64,000 bases of DNA from Sphingobium baderi (GTDB lineage: Bacteria > Pseudomonadota > Alphaproteobacteria > Sphingomonadales > Sphingomonadaceae). Within the stretch, counting starts at the first letter, position 1, and each line of letters starts with the position of its first letter. A program made the position numbers and the translations under genes. The notes under the pieces were generated by a model. The model searched no databases and was not told where the DNA came from. It was given only the letters and a program-made list of their open reading frames with translations. Below are positions 41,385 through 51,473 of the stretch, one piece after another. The stretch is taken from contig NZ_CP013264.1 of the NCBI RefSeq assembly GCF_001456115.1, positions 2,312,501 to 2,376,500 on the forward strand, in the 5' to 3' direction.

Positions 41385-44086
41385 ATCCTTCCTTCCAAAG
41401 TCGAGGGCTCCGGTCCGATCGGAAACCGCAGCGTGAAAATGGCGCCGGGTCTGTCGGCCCGGTTGGTCGCGAAAATCGTTCCGCCCATCGCCTCGACAAA
41501 TCCCTTGCAGATGGAAAGTCCAAGCCCGGTTCCAGCCTGGACGTGGTCCTTCTTCCGGACGCGATAGAAACTGTCGAAAATTCTGGTGAGATCGTCGGGC
41601 GGAATGCCAGGCCCTTCATCGACGACCTGCAATGTGACGTGGCTTTCGTCGGCCCACGCCCGAAGCCCGATCCGCGACCCTGAAGGTGCGTATTTGCGGG
41701 CATTGTCGAGCAGATTGAACAGCACTTGCTCAAACAAGACCGGATCGAGCCGGACCATCGGCAGATCGGGCGGCACGGCAAGGTCGACCCGATGGAGAGC
41801 CAAAATCTTCTCAGCTCGGCGCAGGGCGCTGCCGACGCTGTCACCGATGAACAGTGGCGTCAGCGACACCGCCGCAGCGCCGGATTCCAGCCGGGTCATG
41901 TCAAGCAGGTTCGCGATGAACCGGTTCAGCCGTTCGGCCTCTTCGACAATCGTCGTTAGCAGTTCGACCCGGCCGGAGTCCGTCAGGGACGTCGAATAGT
42001 CTCTCAGCGCTCCCGCCGAACCGAGGATCGACGCCAAAGGCGTCTTGAGGTCATGCGATAGTGACGTCAAAAGCGCGGAGCGCAGCTTGTCCGCCTCGGC
42101 GGCCAGACGCGCATTGTCGACATCGGCGACAAGTTGGATCCGCTCGATCGCCAGAGCAGCCTGATCCGCCAGAGAATCGAAAAGCCGCTGTTCTGCGGGC
42201 GTCAGAACCGGCCCTTGCTTGTCATTGTCCAGACCGATGACGCCGACCCGTGTTCTGCCGGTCTTCAGAGGGAGGTAAAGGCGCTTCGCTCCCGGCAGCG
42301 TATCCGCCCCACGCCCTGCAGGCTTGTCATGCTCCCAGGCCCACTGGGCCGCCGCAATATCGGCATCGTCGAGCGTGTCATCGGGCGGGAAACCCGCCTG
42401 GACCGCGATACGGCCGTTCTCAGGCAGCAGAGCGACGACCCTGACCTGAAGCATGGAAGCGATCTGATAGACCGTGGCCCAGAGAACGTCGCCCAAGGTC
42501 CCGGCGCCGGCGAGCTTCTTGCTGAAGAGATAAAGGCCCTCGGTCGTTTTGGCCCGCTGGCGCGCCGTCACGGCTTGCCTTTGCACCCGGCCCGCCAGAT
42601 TGCTGGCAACAACCGCAACGCCGAGAAAAAACGCGAAGGCCACGACGCTCTCGGGATCGCCGATATCCAGCGTGTAGCGCGGTTCGAGGAAAAAGAAGTT
42701 GAAGACTAGCGCGCCCAATACGGAAGCGAACAGCGCCGGCCAGAGGCCGCCGCCCATCGCCGAGGCCAGCACGGCCATCAGAAAGACGAGGGCGATGTTG
42801 CGGACATCCAGAAAGCGCGACAGCGCCGTTCCAATACCCAACGCCATGGCGACGTAGAGCGAACTCCACAGATAGTCGCCGAAGTCGACTCGTCGTTTGG
42901 GCCGCGCGCTGACTGTCGCTGGAGATCGCGTTTCCTCGCCGTTGCCCGGCGAGATGACATGAACGCTCACATCCGTCTTGGCGCGGATCAGATCATGCGA
43001 AACGGAGCCCGCGAAGATCTCCCGCCACCTGGGCGAGGTCGGCATGCCGACGATGACGTGTGTGTAGTTGTTGGTGGATGCGTAGGCCAGGATCTCTTGC
43101 GCAACGTTCTCGCCGGGCAGGGTAACAGTCTCGGCACCGAGCTGCTCGGCAAGACGCAAGGCGCTGGCAATCTTGTCCTTATCCTGCTCGGAGAGTCGGG
43201 CGTCCTTGCTCGTCTCGACGTGAACCGCGGCCCATGGCGCACGAAAGCGGTCCGCCTGACGCCGGCCAGAGCGCACAAGCGCCATCGCTCCAGGGCGTTC
43301 GTTGATGCAAACCAGGACGCGTTCGCCGGCCGACCACGGCCCGGCGATCGCATGCGCCTGCATGTGCGTCACCAGTTGATCGTCAACGCGCTGCGCTGTC
43401 CGCCTAAGCGCAAGTTCGCGCAGCGCGGTCAGGTTGCTCGGCGAAAAGTAGTTCTGCGTCGCACGCTTCGCGGTCTTGGGCAGATAGACCTTGCCCTCGT
43501 TCAAGCGCTTGATCAGGTCGCCCGGCGTGATGTCGATGATTTCGATATCGTCGGCGCGGTCAATGATCGAATCCGGAACGGTCTCGCGCACCCGAATCCG
43601 TGTGATCTGCGCCACCACGTCGTTGAGGCTTTCGACGTGCTGGATGTTGAGGGTGCTGTAGACGTCTATGCCGTTCGCGAGCAGTTCCTCGACATCGAGA
43701 TAGCGCTTCGGATGGCGACTGCCCGGCGCGTTGGTATGGGCGAGCTCGTCCACCAGGACCAGCGCCGGCTTGCGCGCCAGAATTGCGTCGATATCCATCT
43801 CATCGAGCACATGCCCTCGATACGGCACAGTGCGGCGCGGAACGATCTCGAACCCCTCGACCAGAGCCTCGGTCTCCGCCCGCCCGTGGGTCTCGACCAC
43901 CCCGATGACAACATCGACGCCGTCTGCGCGCTGGGCCCGGCCCGACATGAGCATCTCGTACGTCTTGCCCACACCCGGCGCCGCCCCAAGAAAGATCTTG
44001 AGGTGGCCGCGCGTCTCCCGCTGCGCACTTTCCAGCAATGCATCGGGCGATGGACGGCTCTGCTCTCGTATTGGGTCGTCAGACAC
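41381..44086 (-). CDS. kdpD: Potassium-sensing histidine kinase KdpD
   Basis: The 901-residue kinase has an N-terminal KdpD domain with ATP-binding FLGAAPGVGKTYEML (about 32-46). A Usp-like domain (VLVCINERPGAMALVRSGRR), four membrane helices around 410-510 and a GAF-like linker follow. The histidine-kinase core has SHDLKTPLASILGS near 676 and ATP-lid motifs DEGPGIPPDDL and GTGLGLSICKGFVEAMGG. It is complete. It is preceded by a strong hairpin that separates it from kdpC. Confidence 0.95.
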   Translation of the reverse strand: MSDDPIREQSRPSPDALLESAQRETRGHLKIFLGAAPGVGKTYEMLMSGRAQRADGVDVVIGVVETHGRAETEALVEGFEIVPRRTVPYRGHVLDEMDIDAILARKPALVLVDELAHTNAPGSRHPKRYLDVEELLANGIDVYSTLNIQHVESLNDVVAQITRIRVRETVPDSIIDRADDIEIIDITPGDLIKRLNEGKVYLPKTAKRATQNYFSPSNLTALRELALRRTAQRVDDQLVTHMQAHAIAGPWSAGERVLVCINERPGAMALVRSGRRQADRFRAPWAAVHVETSKDARLSEQDKDKIASALRLAEQLGAETVTLPGENVAQEILAYASTNNYTHVIVGMPTSPRWREIFAGSVSHDLIRAKTDVSVHVISPGNGEETRSPATVSARPKRRVDFGDYLWSSLYVAMALGIGTALSRFLDVRNIALVFLMAVLASAMGGGLWPALFASVLGALVFNFFFLEPRYTLDIGDPESVVAFAFFLGVAVVASNLAGRVQRQAVTARQRAKTTEGLYLFSKKLAGAGTLGDVLWATVYQIASMLQVRVVALLPENGRIAVQAGFPPDDTLDDADIAAAQWAWEHDKPAGRGADTLPGAKRLYLPLKTGRTRVGVIGLDNDKQGPVLTPAEQRLFDSLADQAALAIERIQLVADVDNARLAAEADKLRSALLTSLSHDLKTPLASILGSAGALRDYSTSLTDSGRVELLTTIVEEAERLNRFIANLLDMTRLESGAAAVSLTPLFIGDSVGSALRRAEKILALHRVDLAVPPDLPMVRLDPVLFEQVLFNLLDNARKYAPSGSRIGLRAWADESHVTLQVVDEGPGIPPDDLTRIFDSFYRVRKKDHVQAGTGLGLSICKGFVEAMGGTIFATNRADRPGAIFTLRFPIGPEPSTLEGRI

Positions 44087-44107
44087 TTCATGAACTCCGG
44101 ATCAACG

Positions 44108-44136
44108 GTCAGGACGGCTATTATAGCCGTCCTGAC
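44108..44136. repeat. Perfect 13-bp inverted repeat between kdpC and kdpD
   Basis: GTCAGGACGGCTA (44108-44120) and its exact complement TAGCCGTCCTGAC (44124-44136) flank TTA. There is no U-run on either side. It could limit read-through from kdpFABC into kdpDE or protect the upstream mRNA. Confidence 0.75.
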
Positions 44137-44144
44137 AACTTCAT

Positions 44145-44717
44145 TCAGCCTCTATTGGCGCTGTCGAGCGCCAGGTTCAGCTTGAGAACGTTGACCACGG
44201 GTTCTCCCAGGAAGCCGAGTATGCGCTGCTCGACGTGCTGATCGACCAGTACGCGCACCGTGGCCTCATCGATGCCGCGCGCTCTGGCGACACGGCCCAC
44301 CTGGAAGTAGGCGGCCTCAGGCGTAATATGGGGATCGAGGCCGCTGCCAGAGGCCGTAACAAGGTTCATGGGGACCGCTGCGCCACCGTTCGCGGCCCGC
44401 TGAGCCTCAGTATCGGCTGCGACGCGATCACGAAGCGCCTGGCTGGTGGGGCCAAGATTGGAGCCGCTGGAAGCGCCGGCATCGTAGCCATCTGAACCGG
44501 CAGCCGAAGGACGCGGGTGGAAGTAGCGCTCGCCGGCAAAGTTCTGGCCGATGAGTTCGGAGCCTATGACCACGCCTTCACGTTCAATGAGGCTCCCATT
44601 GGCCTGTTGGGGAAAAATGGCCTGCGCGATACCGGTCACGCTAAGGGGGTAGATGAGACCGGTGATGACGGTTAGTGCGACAATAAAGAAAATCGCGGGT
44701 CTGATTTGCTTGAGCAT
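44145..44717 (-). CDS. kdpC: Kdp ATPase subunit C
   Basis: The 190-residue bitopic protein has one N-terminal helix ([20 protein letters not shown]) and a periplasmic domain with [20 protein letters not shown] and [16 protein letters not shown]. It is the same length as E. coli KdpC. It stabilises the KdpA-KdpB complex and may raise potassium affinity. Confidence 0.95.
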   Translation of the reverse strand: MLKQIRPAIFFIVALTVITGLIYPLSVTGIAQAIFPQQANGSLIEREGVVIGSELIGQNFAGERYFHPRPSAAGSDGYDAGASSGSNLGPTSQALRDRVAADTEAQRAANGGAAVPMNLVTASGSGLDPHITPEAAYFQVGRVARARGIDEATVRVLVDQHVEQRILGFLGEPVVNVLKLNLALDSANRG

Positions 44718-44789
44718 CGTTTCTGTCCTGAATGGTCCGCTGCTGATGGATATCGCTTCGCGGATTGTGTCTCTGGTGACCGCTTTCGA

Positions 44790-46859
44790 CTAAACGAGGC
44801 CAGCGGCTGTGATGGCCATGTCGATGAGCTTGATACCGGCGAAGGGCACGAGAATGCCGCCCAGCCCGTAAATCAGGAGATTCCGGGACAGCAGCGAACC
44901 GGCTCCGATCGCGCGATACTTCACGCCTTTCAGCGACAGCGGGATCAGCGCCACGATGATGAGGGCATTGAAGATGATCGCCGACAGGATAGCGCTCTGC
45001 GGTGAAGCAAGGCCCATGATGTTGAGCGCACCAAGCTGCGGATAGAACGCCAGGAACATCGCCGGGATGATCGCGAAATACTTCGCGATATCGTTGGCGA
45101 TCGAGAACGTCGTCAGCGCGCCGCGCGTCATCAGCAACTGCTTACCGATTTCCACGATTTCGATCAGCTTGGTCGGATCGCTGTCGAGATCCACCATGTT
45201 GCCGGCCTCGCGGGCTGCGACCGTGCCGGTGTTCATGGCGACGCCGACATCCGCCTGGGCGAGCGCCGGGGCGTCATTGGTGCCGTCGCCGCACATGGCG
45301 ACCAGCTTGCCCTTGGCCTGTTCCTCACGGATCAGGGCCAGCTTGTTCTCCGGCGTCGCCTGCGCCAGGAAGTCGTCGACACCGGCTTCGGCAGCGATAG
45401 CCGCCGCGGTCATCGGGTTGTCGCCGGTGATCATCACCGTGCGAATGCCCATGCGGCGCAGCTCGGCGAAACGTTCCTTGATGCCGCCCTTGACGATGTC
45501 CTTGAGATAGATGACGCCGAGCAAGCGGCCATCCTTCACCACGGCGAGCGGCGTGCCGCCTGCCTTGGCGATCTCGTCGGCGATAGCCTGGAGCTCACGG
45601 ACGCTTTCAGCAGAAGCACGGGGGCTGCCTGTCGCAACCGTGGCAAGCTCGACATGCTTCAAGACCGCATCGACCGCGCCTTTACGGACGGAAGAGCTCT
45701 CCAGGTCGACGCCGCTCATGCGGGTCTGCGCCGTGAACGGCACGAACGTCGCGTTGAGGCTCGCCATGTCGCGTGCGCGGATGCCGTATTTTTCCTTAGC
45801 GAGCACGACGATCGAGCGGCCTTCGGGGGTCTCGTCGGCAAGCGAAGCAAGCTGCGCTGCATCGGCGAGTTCCTTTTCGGTGACGCCCCGGATCGGCCGG
45901 AACTCGCTCGCCTGACGGTTGCCGAGCGTGATCGTGCCGGTCTTGTCGAGCAGCAGCGTGTCGACGTCGCCGGCGGCCTCAACGGCGCGGCCGGACATGG
46001 CCAGAACATTGAAGCGGACCAGCCGGTCCATACCGGCAATGCCGATGGCCGACAGCAGCGCGCCAATGGTGGTCGGAATCAGCGTGACGAACAGGGCGAC
46101 CAGAACGATGATGGGAACATACCCGCCCGCATAGGTCGCGAAGCTCGGAATGGTCACCACGGCCAGGACGAAGATCAACGTCATTCCCGCAAGCAGGATG
46201 TTGAGCGCGATCTCGTTCGGCGTTTTCTGGCGTTCGGCGCCTTCGACCAGAGCAATCATCTTATCGATGAAGGTCGAGCCGGCCGCAGCCGTGATCCGGA
46301 CCTTGATCCAGTCGGAAAGGACCTGGGTGCCACCTGTGACGGCAGAGCGATCCCCGCCAGACTCGCGGATGACCGGAGCTGACTCGCCCGTAATCGCCGC
46401 TTCGTTCACCGAGGCCACACCCTCGATGACTTCGCCATCAGAGGGGATGATGTCGCCCGGCTCGACGAGAACGACGTCACCGACCTTCAGCGTGGCGCCC
46501 GGCACCATTTTGTAGTCGGAGCCGCCGTTCGAGAGCAGCTTGGCCTGGGTCTCCGTGCGGGTTCGCCGAAGCGATTCAGCCTGCGCCTTGCCGCGCCCTT
46601 CGGCCACGGCCTCTGCGAAATTGGCGAACAGCACGGTGAACCAAAGCCACAGCACGATCTGCAGAGAGAAGCCAACGCTTTCGGCTCCTGTAGCAATGTC
46701 CTTGAGCAGGAGCACCGTCGTCAGGACCGACACGACGGCGACGACGAACATGACCGGGTTTTTAGCGAGGCTTTTCGGATTCAGTTTCCGAAACGCATCT
46801 CCTATGGCCGGAACGAGTATGCGAGCGTCCAGCATGCTCGCGGATTTGGACTGGTTCAT
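44790..46859 (-). CDS. kdpB: Kdp ATPase subunit B
   Basis: The 689-residue P-type ATPase has the phosphorylation motif [14 protein letters not shown] near residue 304. The actuator motif is TGESAPVI, and the hinge is [20 protein letters not shown]. It hydrolyses ATP to drive potassium uptake through KdpA. Full length for the family. The preceding 58-residue ORF lies 42 bases upstream. Confidence 0.96.
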   Translation of the reverse strand: MNQSKSASMLDARILVPAIGDAFRKLNPKSLAKNPVMFVVAVVSVLTTVLLLKDIATGAESVGFSLQIVLWLWFTVLFANFAEAVAEGRGKAQAESLRRTRTETQAKLLSNGGSDYKMVPGATLKVGDVVLVEPGDIIPSDGEVIEGVASVNEAAITGESAPVIRESGGDRSAVTGGTQVLSDWIKVRITAAAGSTFIDKMIALVEGAERQKTPNEIALNILLAGMTLIFVLAVVTIPSFATYAGGYVPIIVLVALFVTLIPTTIGALLSAIGIAGMDRLVRFNVLAMSGRAVEAAGDVDTLLLDKTGTITLGNRQASEFRPIRGVTEKELADAAQLASLADETPEGRSIVVLAKEKYGIRARDMASLNATFVPFTAQTRMSGVDLESSSVRKGAVDAVLKHVELATVATGSPRASAESVRELQAIADEIAKAGGTPLAVVKDGRLLGVIYLKDIVKGGIKERFAELRRMGIRTVMITGDNPMTAAAIAAEAGVDDFLAQATPENKLALIREEQAKGKLVAMCGDGTNDAPALAQADVGVAMNTGTVAAREAGNMVDLDSDPTKLIEIVEIGKQLLMTRGALTTFSIANDIAKYFAIIPAMFLAFYPQLGALNIMGLASPQSAILSAIIFNALIIVALIPLSLKGVKYRAIGAGSLLSRNLLIYGLGGILVPFAGIKLIDMAITAAGLV

Positions 46860-46901
46860 AAGAAACTCCAGCGAGTTTGTTCTTGGGGGCCAACCACTCG
46901 G

Positions 46902-47078
46902 TCACGCCGCCGCGAGCAATTCAGTGATAAGTTTGGCGAGGAGCACCACGCCCCCCAAAGCCAGTGTCATGCCGAGAATGATCGTCGATGCCCTGGGCGG
47001 TCTGGCCGCCCCTCGCTCCTCAAACCAGGAGCGAGGGTTCACGACAAATCGGATCGATCTCAGCCATTTGGCCGTCAT
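46902..47078 (-). CDS. 58-residue membrane microprotein between kdpA and kdpB
   Basis: An ATG at 47078, eight bases after the kdpA stop and preceded by GAGAG, opens a frame MTAKWLRSIRFVVNPRSWFE. It continues through an RPPRAS stretch into one hydrophobic helix (STIILGMTLALGGVVLLAKL) and ends at 46902. Spacing and strand fit a real gene of the kdp operon. In E. coli kdpA and kdpB are adjacent, so this is an addition. Function unknown; it might be an assembly or regulatory subunit like KdpF. Confidence 0.55.
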   Translation of the reverse strand: MTAKWLRSIRFVVNPRSWFEERGAARPPRASTIILGMTLALGGVVLLAKLITELLAAA

Positions 47079-47086
47079 CGCGGCTC

Positions 47087-48790
47087 TCAGAAAGTCTGGC
47101 CCGCCAACATGGCGAAGTGCTCGACGATCGGACCCAACGCCAAGGCAGGGAAGAACGTCAGGCCGCCGACGATCAGGATCACGCCCACCAGAAGACCGAC
47201 AAACAGAGGCCCGGTCGTAGGCAGGGTGCCGCTGGATTCAGGAACCGTTTTCTTGGCGGCCAAGGAGCCAGCGATAGCCAGCGCCGGAACGATCACCATG
47301 AAGCGTCCCATCAACATCGCCAGGCCAATCGTGATGTTGTACCAGGGCGTGTTGGCGGAAAGACCTGCAAAGGCCGAACCATTGTTCGCCGTGCCGGATG
47401 TGTAGGCATAGAGAACTTCGGAGAACCCGTGCGGACCTGCGTTCGCCATCGAAGCCACGCCCGTGTCGAGCACTACGGCTATCGCGGTGAAGCCAAGTAT
47501 CGAAAGAGGCAGGCACAAGACGGCCAGCATGGCCATCTTCACTTCCTTCGCCTCAATCTTCTTGCCGAGATACTCGGGTGTCCGCCCGACCATGAGCCCT
47601 GCCACGAAGATCGCGACGACGACGAACAGGATGATGCCGTAGAAGCCTGCGCCGACACCGCCAATGATGATCTCGCCGAGCATCATGTTGATGATCGGGA
47701 TCATCCCGCCCAGCGGCATGAAGCTGTCGTGCATCGATATGACCGCGCCGCACGATGCAGCGGTCGTAACGACTGCAAAGAGTGCCGACGTGAGGATGCC
47801 GAAACGGGTTTCCTTTCCTTCCATGTTGCCGCCCTCAAGGCCAAGCGAATGGAGAAGCGGATTGCCCGCGGCCTCGGCCCAATAGGTGATTGCGACACCG
47901 GCGAGGAACAGAACGCCCATGGCGGTGAAGATGGCCCAGCCCTTCTTCTCGCTGCCGACCATGCGTCCAAACACGTTGGTCAGAGCCGCGCCAATGGCAA
48001 AGATCGAGACCATGTGGATGAGGTTGGTGAAGGCATTAGGATTCTCGAACGGGTGCGCGGCGTTGACGTTGAAGAAGCCGCCACCGTTGGTTCCCAGATG
48101 CTTGATCATCATCTGAGATGCGACCGGACCCTGAGCAATGGTTTGCTGCGCGCCTTCGACGGTCGTTGCGATAGTGTATGGGTTGAGGTTCTGCGGGACG
48201 CCCTGCCATACAAGCACCAGGCTGCCGACAAAGCAGATCGGCAATAGGACGTAGAGCGTGATGCGGGTGAGATCGACCCAAAAATTGCCGACCGTTTTGC
48301 CAGATGCCCGAGAGAAGCCGCGGATCAATGCGACCGCAATCGCGATGCCTGTCGCTGCCGACACGAAGTTCTGCACGGTAAGACCGGCCATCTGGGTCAG
48401 GTAGCTCATGGTGGTCTCGCCGCCATAGCCCTGCCAGTTGGTATTGGTCATGAAGCTGACAGCGGTATTGAAAGCGCTGGTCGGCTCAACCGCCCCCAGA
48501 CCCTGAGGGTTGAACGGCAACCCTCCCTGGAGACGTTGAACGAGGTAGAGAACCGTGAAGCCGGCGAGGTTGAAGAGCAGCATGGCCAGCGCATAGGTCG
48601 TCCAATGCTGCTCCTCTTTCTCATTCGTTCCAGCGACGCGGTACAGTCCCCGTTCGAGCGGTCCAAAAATGACCGAAAGGAGTGTACGCTCGCCGTTCAG
48701 GACGCGGGTGAGATAGCCGCCGAGCGGCTTCACCAGCGCGATGATGATCCCGGCGAAGACCAGGATCTGTATCCATCCATTTATTGTCAT
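47087..48790 (-). CDS. kdpA: Kdp subunit A, potassium channel-like
   Basis: The 567-residue polytopic membrane protein belongs to the superfamily of K+ transporters. It has four pore-loop repeats, such as [38 protein letters not shown] and [20 protein letters not shown]. It is slightly longer than the E. coli protein. It forms the selective potassium path of the complex. Confidence 0.96.
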   Translation of the reverse strand: MTINGWIQILVFAGIIIALVKPLGGYLTRVLNGERTLLSVIFGPLERGLYRVAGTNEKEEQHWTTYALAMLLFNLAGFTVLYLVQRLQGGLPFNPQGLGAVEPTSAFNTAVSFMTNTNWQGYGGETTMSYLTQMAGLTVQNFVSAATGIAIAVALIRGFSRASGKTVGNFWVDLTRITLYVLLPICFVGSLVLVWQGVPQNLNPYTIATTVEGAQQTIAQGPVASQMMIKHLGTNGGGFFNVNAAHPFENPNAFTNLIHMVSIFAIGAALTNVFGRMVGSEKKGWAIFTAMGVLFLAGVAITYWAEAAGNPLLHSLGLEGGNMEGKETRFGILTSALFAVVTTAASCGAVISMHDSFMPLGGMIPIINMMLGEIIIGGVGAGFYGIILFVVVAIFVAGLMVGRTPEYLGKKIEAKEVKMAMLAVLCLPLSILGFTAIAVVLDTGVASMANAGPHGFSEVLYAYTSGTANNGSAFAGLSANTPWYNITIGLAMLMGRFMVIVPALAIAGSLAAKKTVPESSGTLPTTGPLFVGLLVGVILIVGGLTFFPALALGPIVEHFAMLAGQTF

Positions 48791-48820
48791 CGGTGGTTTC
48801 TTTCCGAGCTACTGTCTTGA

Positions 48821-48910
48821 TCAGAACCGCTCGGGACGAGCGAGGGCATAGAGCAGATAGCCAGTCACAAAGACCGCAACGGCTGCTCCGAGGAAGTATT
48901 CCAAGATCAT
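48821..48910 (-). CDS. kdpF: KdpF, 29-residue membrane peptide
   Basis: ATG at 48910, stop at 48821. The sequence MILEYFLGAAVAVFVTGYLL is followed by YALARPERF, a single helix with the usual C-terminal Y.L..PERF ending of KdpF. In E. coli KdpF stabilises the Kdp complex. It lies 30 bases upstream of kdpA in the expected place. Confidence 0.88.
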   Translation of the reverse strand: MILEYFLGAAVAVFVTGYLLYALARPERF

Positions 48911-48926
48911 GATTGATTTCTCCCGG

Positions 48927-49007
48927 TCAGAGCTTTTCGCAAACTCTGATGTATCCAAACATCAGTGCGAAAAATCCAACACCTATTGCCAGCACAATAA
49001 CGTCCAT
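48927..49007 (-). CDS. 26-residue micro-ORF upstream of kdpF
   Basis: The ATG at 49007 has a strong ribosome site (GGAGGCG). The peptide MDVIVLAIGVGFFALMFGYI followed by RVCEKL is one hydrophobic helix with a short Cys-containing tail. Short peptides of this M-D..FF.L..GY...C..L form occur before kdpF in other proteobacteria as far as I recall. It is probably the first translated ORF of the kdp operon. Confidence 0.65.
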   Translation of the reverse strand: MDVIVLAIGVGFFALMFGYIRVCEKL

Positions 49008-49263
49008 TGCTTTCGCCTCCGGCGCCGAAGTTGATACGAATGACCAGCCAAGACGGAAGACCTGGCAAGCCACAGCTATAATTCTTCCAGCGCGCCCTTG
49101 CGTACGCACGGGTGCCGGAGGAGGAATTTGGCGGAAATATGGACGCGAACCGCATATAGGTTCGAGAGAGGACGGGGCCTCAAAAAATAGGAATCCAATA
49201 GTTATTTTGGCGGCGCGCATAAAAATTCCATAGGAATTTCTGCCAAACCGCCCATTGGCAAGC
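49008..49263 (-). promoter_or_regulatory. kdp upstream region with AAATTCC/GGAATTT palindrome
   Basis: No gene is seen between the micro-ORF start and the terminator at 49264. AAATTCC (49223-49229) and GGAATTT (49233-49239) form an inverted repeat with a three-base spacer, a possible operator. The region should contain the KdpE-dependent promoter; I cannot place the -35 and -10 boxes with certainty. Confidence 0.45.
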
Positions 49264-49299
49264 AAAAAGCCCGCCGACTCGGTAGAGGCGGCAGGCTTT
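49264..49299 (-). terminator. Rho-independent terminator upstream of kdp
   Basis: Read on the minus strand, AAAGCCtGCCG pairs with CGGCGGGCTTT, ending in TTTTT. It stops transcripts from the small genes at 49386-49883 before they enter kdp. Confidence 0.75.
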
Positions 49300-49385
49300 G
49301 CTTATGTCAACGAGAAGAGTTACTTCTCCATCTCACTCGTCACGGTAACGTCAGCGAGCGTGAGCGGGTCATCGATAGCAACCGG

Positions 49386-49634
49386 CTAGGCGGCGGCCCG
49401 GCGTCCAAACAGCGGGTCAAGGCTCAGGCGCTGGCTTTCGGCCATGCAGATCACAGCCCCTGGCGCGTTATTGGTTTCCTGACGGGCGAAGTGAATCGCC
49501 GCATCCTTGCTGACAAAGCAGCCGCCGACGAGGTTACGCTCATCGCGGACGGTCCAGCATCCTCGGTTGTCCTGGCCGACGAAAAAATGGTTCAGAGGTT
49601 GGGGAGGCTCTTTCGGCTGAATGGCGCTTGCCAT
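49386..49634 (-). CDS. Conserved small protein of unknown function (82 aa)
   Basis: The product has the core LNHFFVGQDNRGCWTVRDER followed by NLVGGCFVSKDAAIHFARQE. This is a strand-rich half with a W and a GG-F turn, followed by a helix. The pattern is known from short hypothetical proteins of rhizobia and sphingomonads, without function. A terminator follows 90 bases downstream. It could form an operon with the gene at 49689. Confidence 0.65.
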   Translation of the reverse strand: MASAIQPKEPPQPLNHFFVGQDNRGCWTVRDERNLVGGCFVSKDAAIHFARQETNNAPGAVICMAESQRLSLDPLFGRRAAA

Positions 49635-49688
49635 GGAAGATGATCCTGATTGTTCGTTGAAGAGTGAGCTGTGGACGTCGTTGGCGCG

Positions 49689-49883
49689 CTAGCCGGCCAA
49701 CGCGGTGACTGTGGCGACAGCCGCAATCACGAGGGCCATCACGACTCCGAGCCGCAGGAACATTCCAACGTCGGCCATCGGCTCATCCGAGCGCACGGCA
49801 ACCTTGGCTTCGCCATCCGTCCGCCCAGGGTTGGCCTTGTTCTGTTGTTGCATCGCATAGAAATAGTAACCACGAGGGTACAT
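49689..49883 (-). CDS. Small tail-anchored membrane protein (64 aa)
   Basis: The soluble N-terminus (MYPRGYYFYAMQQQNKANPG) is followed by a C-terminal membrane helix (MFLRLGVVMALVIAAVATVT). Three in-frame ATGs exist (49916, 49892, 49883); the last has GAGAAAGGA at the best distance. Upstream, at 50008-50020, lies a 13-base motif shared with the porin promoter region. Function unknown. Confidence 0.6.
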   Translation of the reverse strand: MYPRGYYFYAMQQQNKANPGRTDGEAKVAVRSDEPMADVGMFLRLGVVMALVIAAVATVTALAG

Positions 49884-50007
49884 CGCAGACATCCTTTCTC
49901 GGTATCGGCAGGCCATTCCACGCGTCGAGTCAAATGATGCCTTTTGCCGATACGTTGAATTTAAAGATGTCGGGATTTGTTCTCCATTTCACGGACAGCC
50001 GGATTTC

Positions 50008-50020
50008 ATAGTATTTTCAT
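50008..50020 (-). promoter_or_regulatory. Motif ATGAAAATACTAT, copy 1
   Basis: Read on the minus strand, ATGAAAATACTAT is followed six bases later by CGGCTG. The same motif with nearly the same spacing to CGGCTG occurs at 53507-53519 upstream of the porin. Both stand 85-125 bases before the start of a minus-strand gene, so a common promoter or operator is likely. Confidence 0.45.
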
Positions 50021-50064
50021 TGGAGAACACAGCAGCATCATGCTGTTCTTATAAGGAGACCCGG

Positions 50065-51012
50065 TCAGGCCGAGAGGGGGACGAGAGACCTCTCGGCGAC
50101 CAGAGACGTATCGATCTCCAAGGAGTCGATCTCCGCCACGGTCGCGCGTATTCTTGCTGCGGTGCCATCGGAAACCTCGACCAGCGGAAGGCGGACGGCG
50201 GGCGAGTATCCGCGCGCGCAATGCAACGCGAGCTTGATCGGGCATGGATTGCTTTCAAGCTCCAGCGCCTCGATCAGCGGGAAAAGATGGGCGTTGATGC
50301 GCCGAGCTTCCAGATAGGCACTCTTCCGCACCGCGCCGATCATCGCCGCTGTCAGCATCGGGGCGACGTTCGACACGACCGAAATGGCGCCGTCGCCGCC
50401 GGTCGCCATGAAAGCCAGCATGGATCGGTCATGGCCGGAAAGCTGCGTGAAACGATCGCCGAAGCGGACGGCCATCGTGCTTACCCGCGTCGGATCTCCG
50501 CTTGCGTCCTTGACGCCGACAAGACCGGGCAGGTGCGCAAGGCGGTCGAGCGTTTCGATCTTGATATCGACGGCCGTCCGGGAAGGCACATTATAGATGA
50601 TGATCGGCAGCTCGGCAGCTTGCGCGACGCTCTCGAAATGCCGGAACAGGCCCTCCTGGCTCGGCCGACTATAGTAAGGCGTGACGACCAAAGCTCCGTC
50701 CGCGCCAAGGCGAGCCGCCTCGCAGGTCAATTCGACGGTACGCCGGGTGTCGTTGGTGCCCGAGCCGGCGATCACCGGCACACGGCCATTGGAGACCTCG
50801 ACGCACAAGCGGATCACCGCCGCCCATTCCGGATGAGACAGGGTCGGCGCCTCGCCCGTAGTGCCGCAGGCGACAAGACCCTGTACGCCCTGGTCGATCT
50901 GCCAGTTGGCCAGCTCCGCCAAGGCGTCGAAATCGATAGCCTCACCCCTGTACGGGGTGACAAGTGCGGTCATCAGACCGCCGAATAACGGAGGGTCGCC
51001 ACTGGGTTTCAT
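50065..51012 (-). CDS. dapA: DapA-family aldolase/synthase (dihydrodipicolinate synthase-like)
   Basis: The 315-residue TIM-barrel enzyme has CGTTGEAPTLS (49-59), PYYSRPSQEG (Tyr113 region), IIYNVPSRT (Tyr140) and the Schiff-base lysine in LVGVKDASGD (Lys168). It retains the signature residues of 4-hydroxy-tetrahydrodipicolinate synthase (pyruvate plus aspartate semialdehyde). An ICE-borne copy may be a paralog with another substrate, since DapA-like lyases are diverse. The ATG at 51012 (after GGAGAAGAGG) overlaps the stop of the preceding gene; the longer frame to 51198 is rejected. It is the last gene of the porin-led cluster. Confidence 0.85.
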   Translation of the reverse strand: MKPSGDPPLFGGLMTALVTPYRGEAIDFDALAELANWQIDQGVQGLVACGTTGEAPTLSHPEWAAVIRLCVEVSNGRVPVIAGSGTNDTRRTVELTCEAARLGADGALVVTPYYSRPSQEGLFRHFESVAQAAELPIIIYNVPSRTAVDIKIETLDRLAHLPGLVGVKDASGDPTRVSTMAVRFGDRFTQLSGHDRSMLAFMATGGDGAISVVSNVAPMLTAAMIGAVRKSAYLEARRINAHLFPLIEALELESNPCPIKLALHCARGYSPAVRLPLVEVSDGTAARIRATVAEIDSLEIDTSLVAERSLVPLSA

Positions 51013-51473
51013 GCTGCCTCTTCTCCACCTTGCGAGAGTTCTTTCGGCCGGCGCCGGCGACGATCGAGGGAGCCCAGCAATGCGATCAGCATGGCAGCGG
51101 CCAGATCGTCGTGTCGGCCCACGCACCTGCGCAAATTGCCGCGATCGTTCCAGGCCATGCGACACCGCCACCGATCTCCCGAGCGGCCCATCGACCAAGG
51201 GTGCCGCGTTGGCTGCAGATGCGCTCCGAGTTCGAGAACCGCTTCAAGCAACGCATTTGCTTCGAGCAGATCCCGGAGCCGGCGGTGCCGTCGAAACTGC
51301 GGCTGGTCTTCGCGCTCCTCGATAATCCTCACAGCCAGCCAGATGTGGTGCTCCTTGAGGACTCTGGCCATCTCCAACTGCGTCCTCAGGCCTGGCAACT
51401 CAGCCAGACGGCTTTCACCGATAGCCCGCCTTCGGTCGTCGGGTTGGAGAGCGGGAGCAGCAGGGCGTGTCAT
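51009..51473 (-). CDS. Unknown protein coupled to dapA (154 aa)
   Basis: The arginine-rich, mostly helical protein reads LRTQLEMARVLKEHHIWLAV in its first third and contains WNDRGNLRRCVGRHDDLAAA near the end. The four-base overlaps at both ends (ATGA with the gene before and with dapA) argue that it is translated although no domain is recognised. It could be a regulator or a partner of the enzyme. Confidence 0.5.
   Translation of the reverse strand: MTRPAAPALQPDDRRRAIGESRLAELPGLRTQLEMARVLKEHHIWLAVRIIEEREDQPQFRRHRRLRDLLEANALLEAVLELGAHLQPTRHPWSMGRSGDRWRCRMAWNDRGNLRRCVGRHDDLAAAMLIALLGSLDRRRRRPKELSQGGEEAA

Noticed and set aside
42959..44185. 408-codon plus-strand frame opposite kdpD
   Set aside because: Shadow of kdpD; no motif, and kdpD is complete on the minus strand.
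51009..51198. N-terminal extension of the DapA-like protein to 51198
   Set aside because: The extension overlaps the coupled 154-residue gene and is arginine-rich; DapA proteins begin near the ATG at 51012, which has a strong ribosome site.
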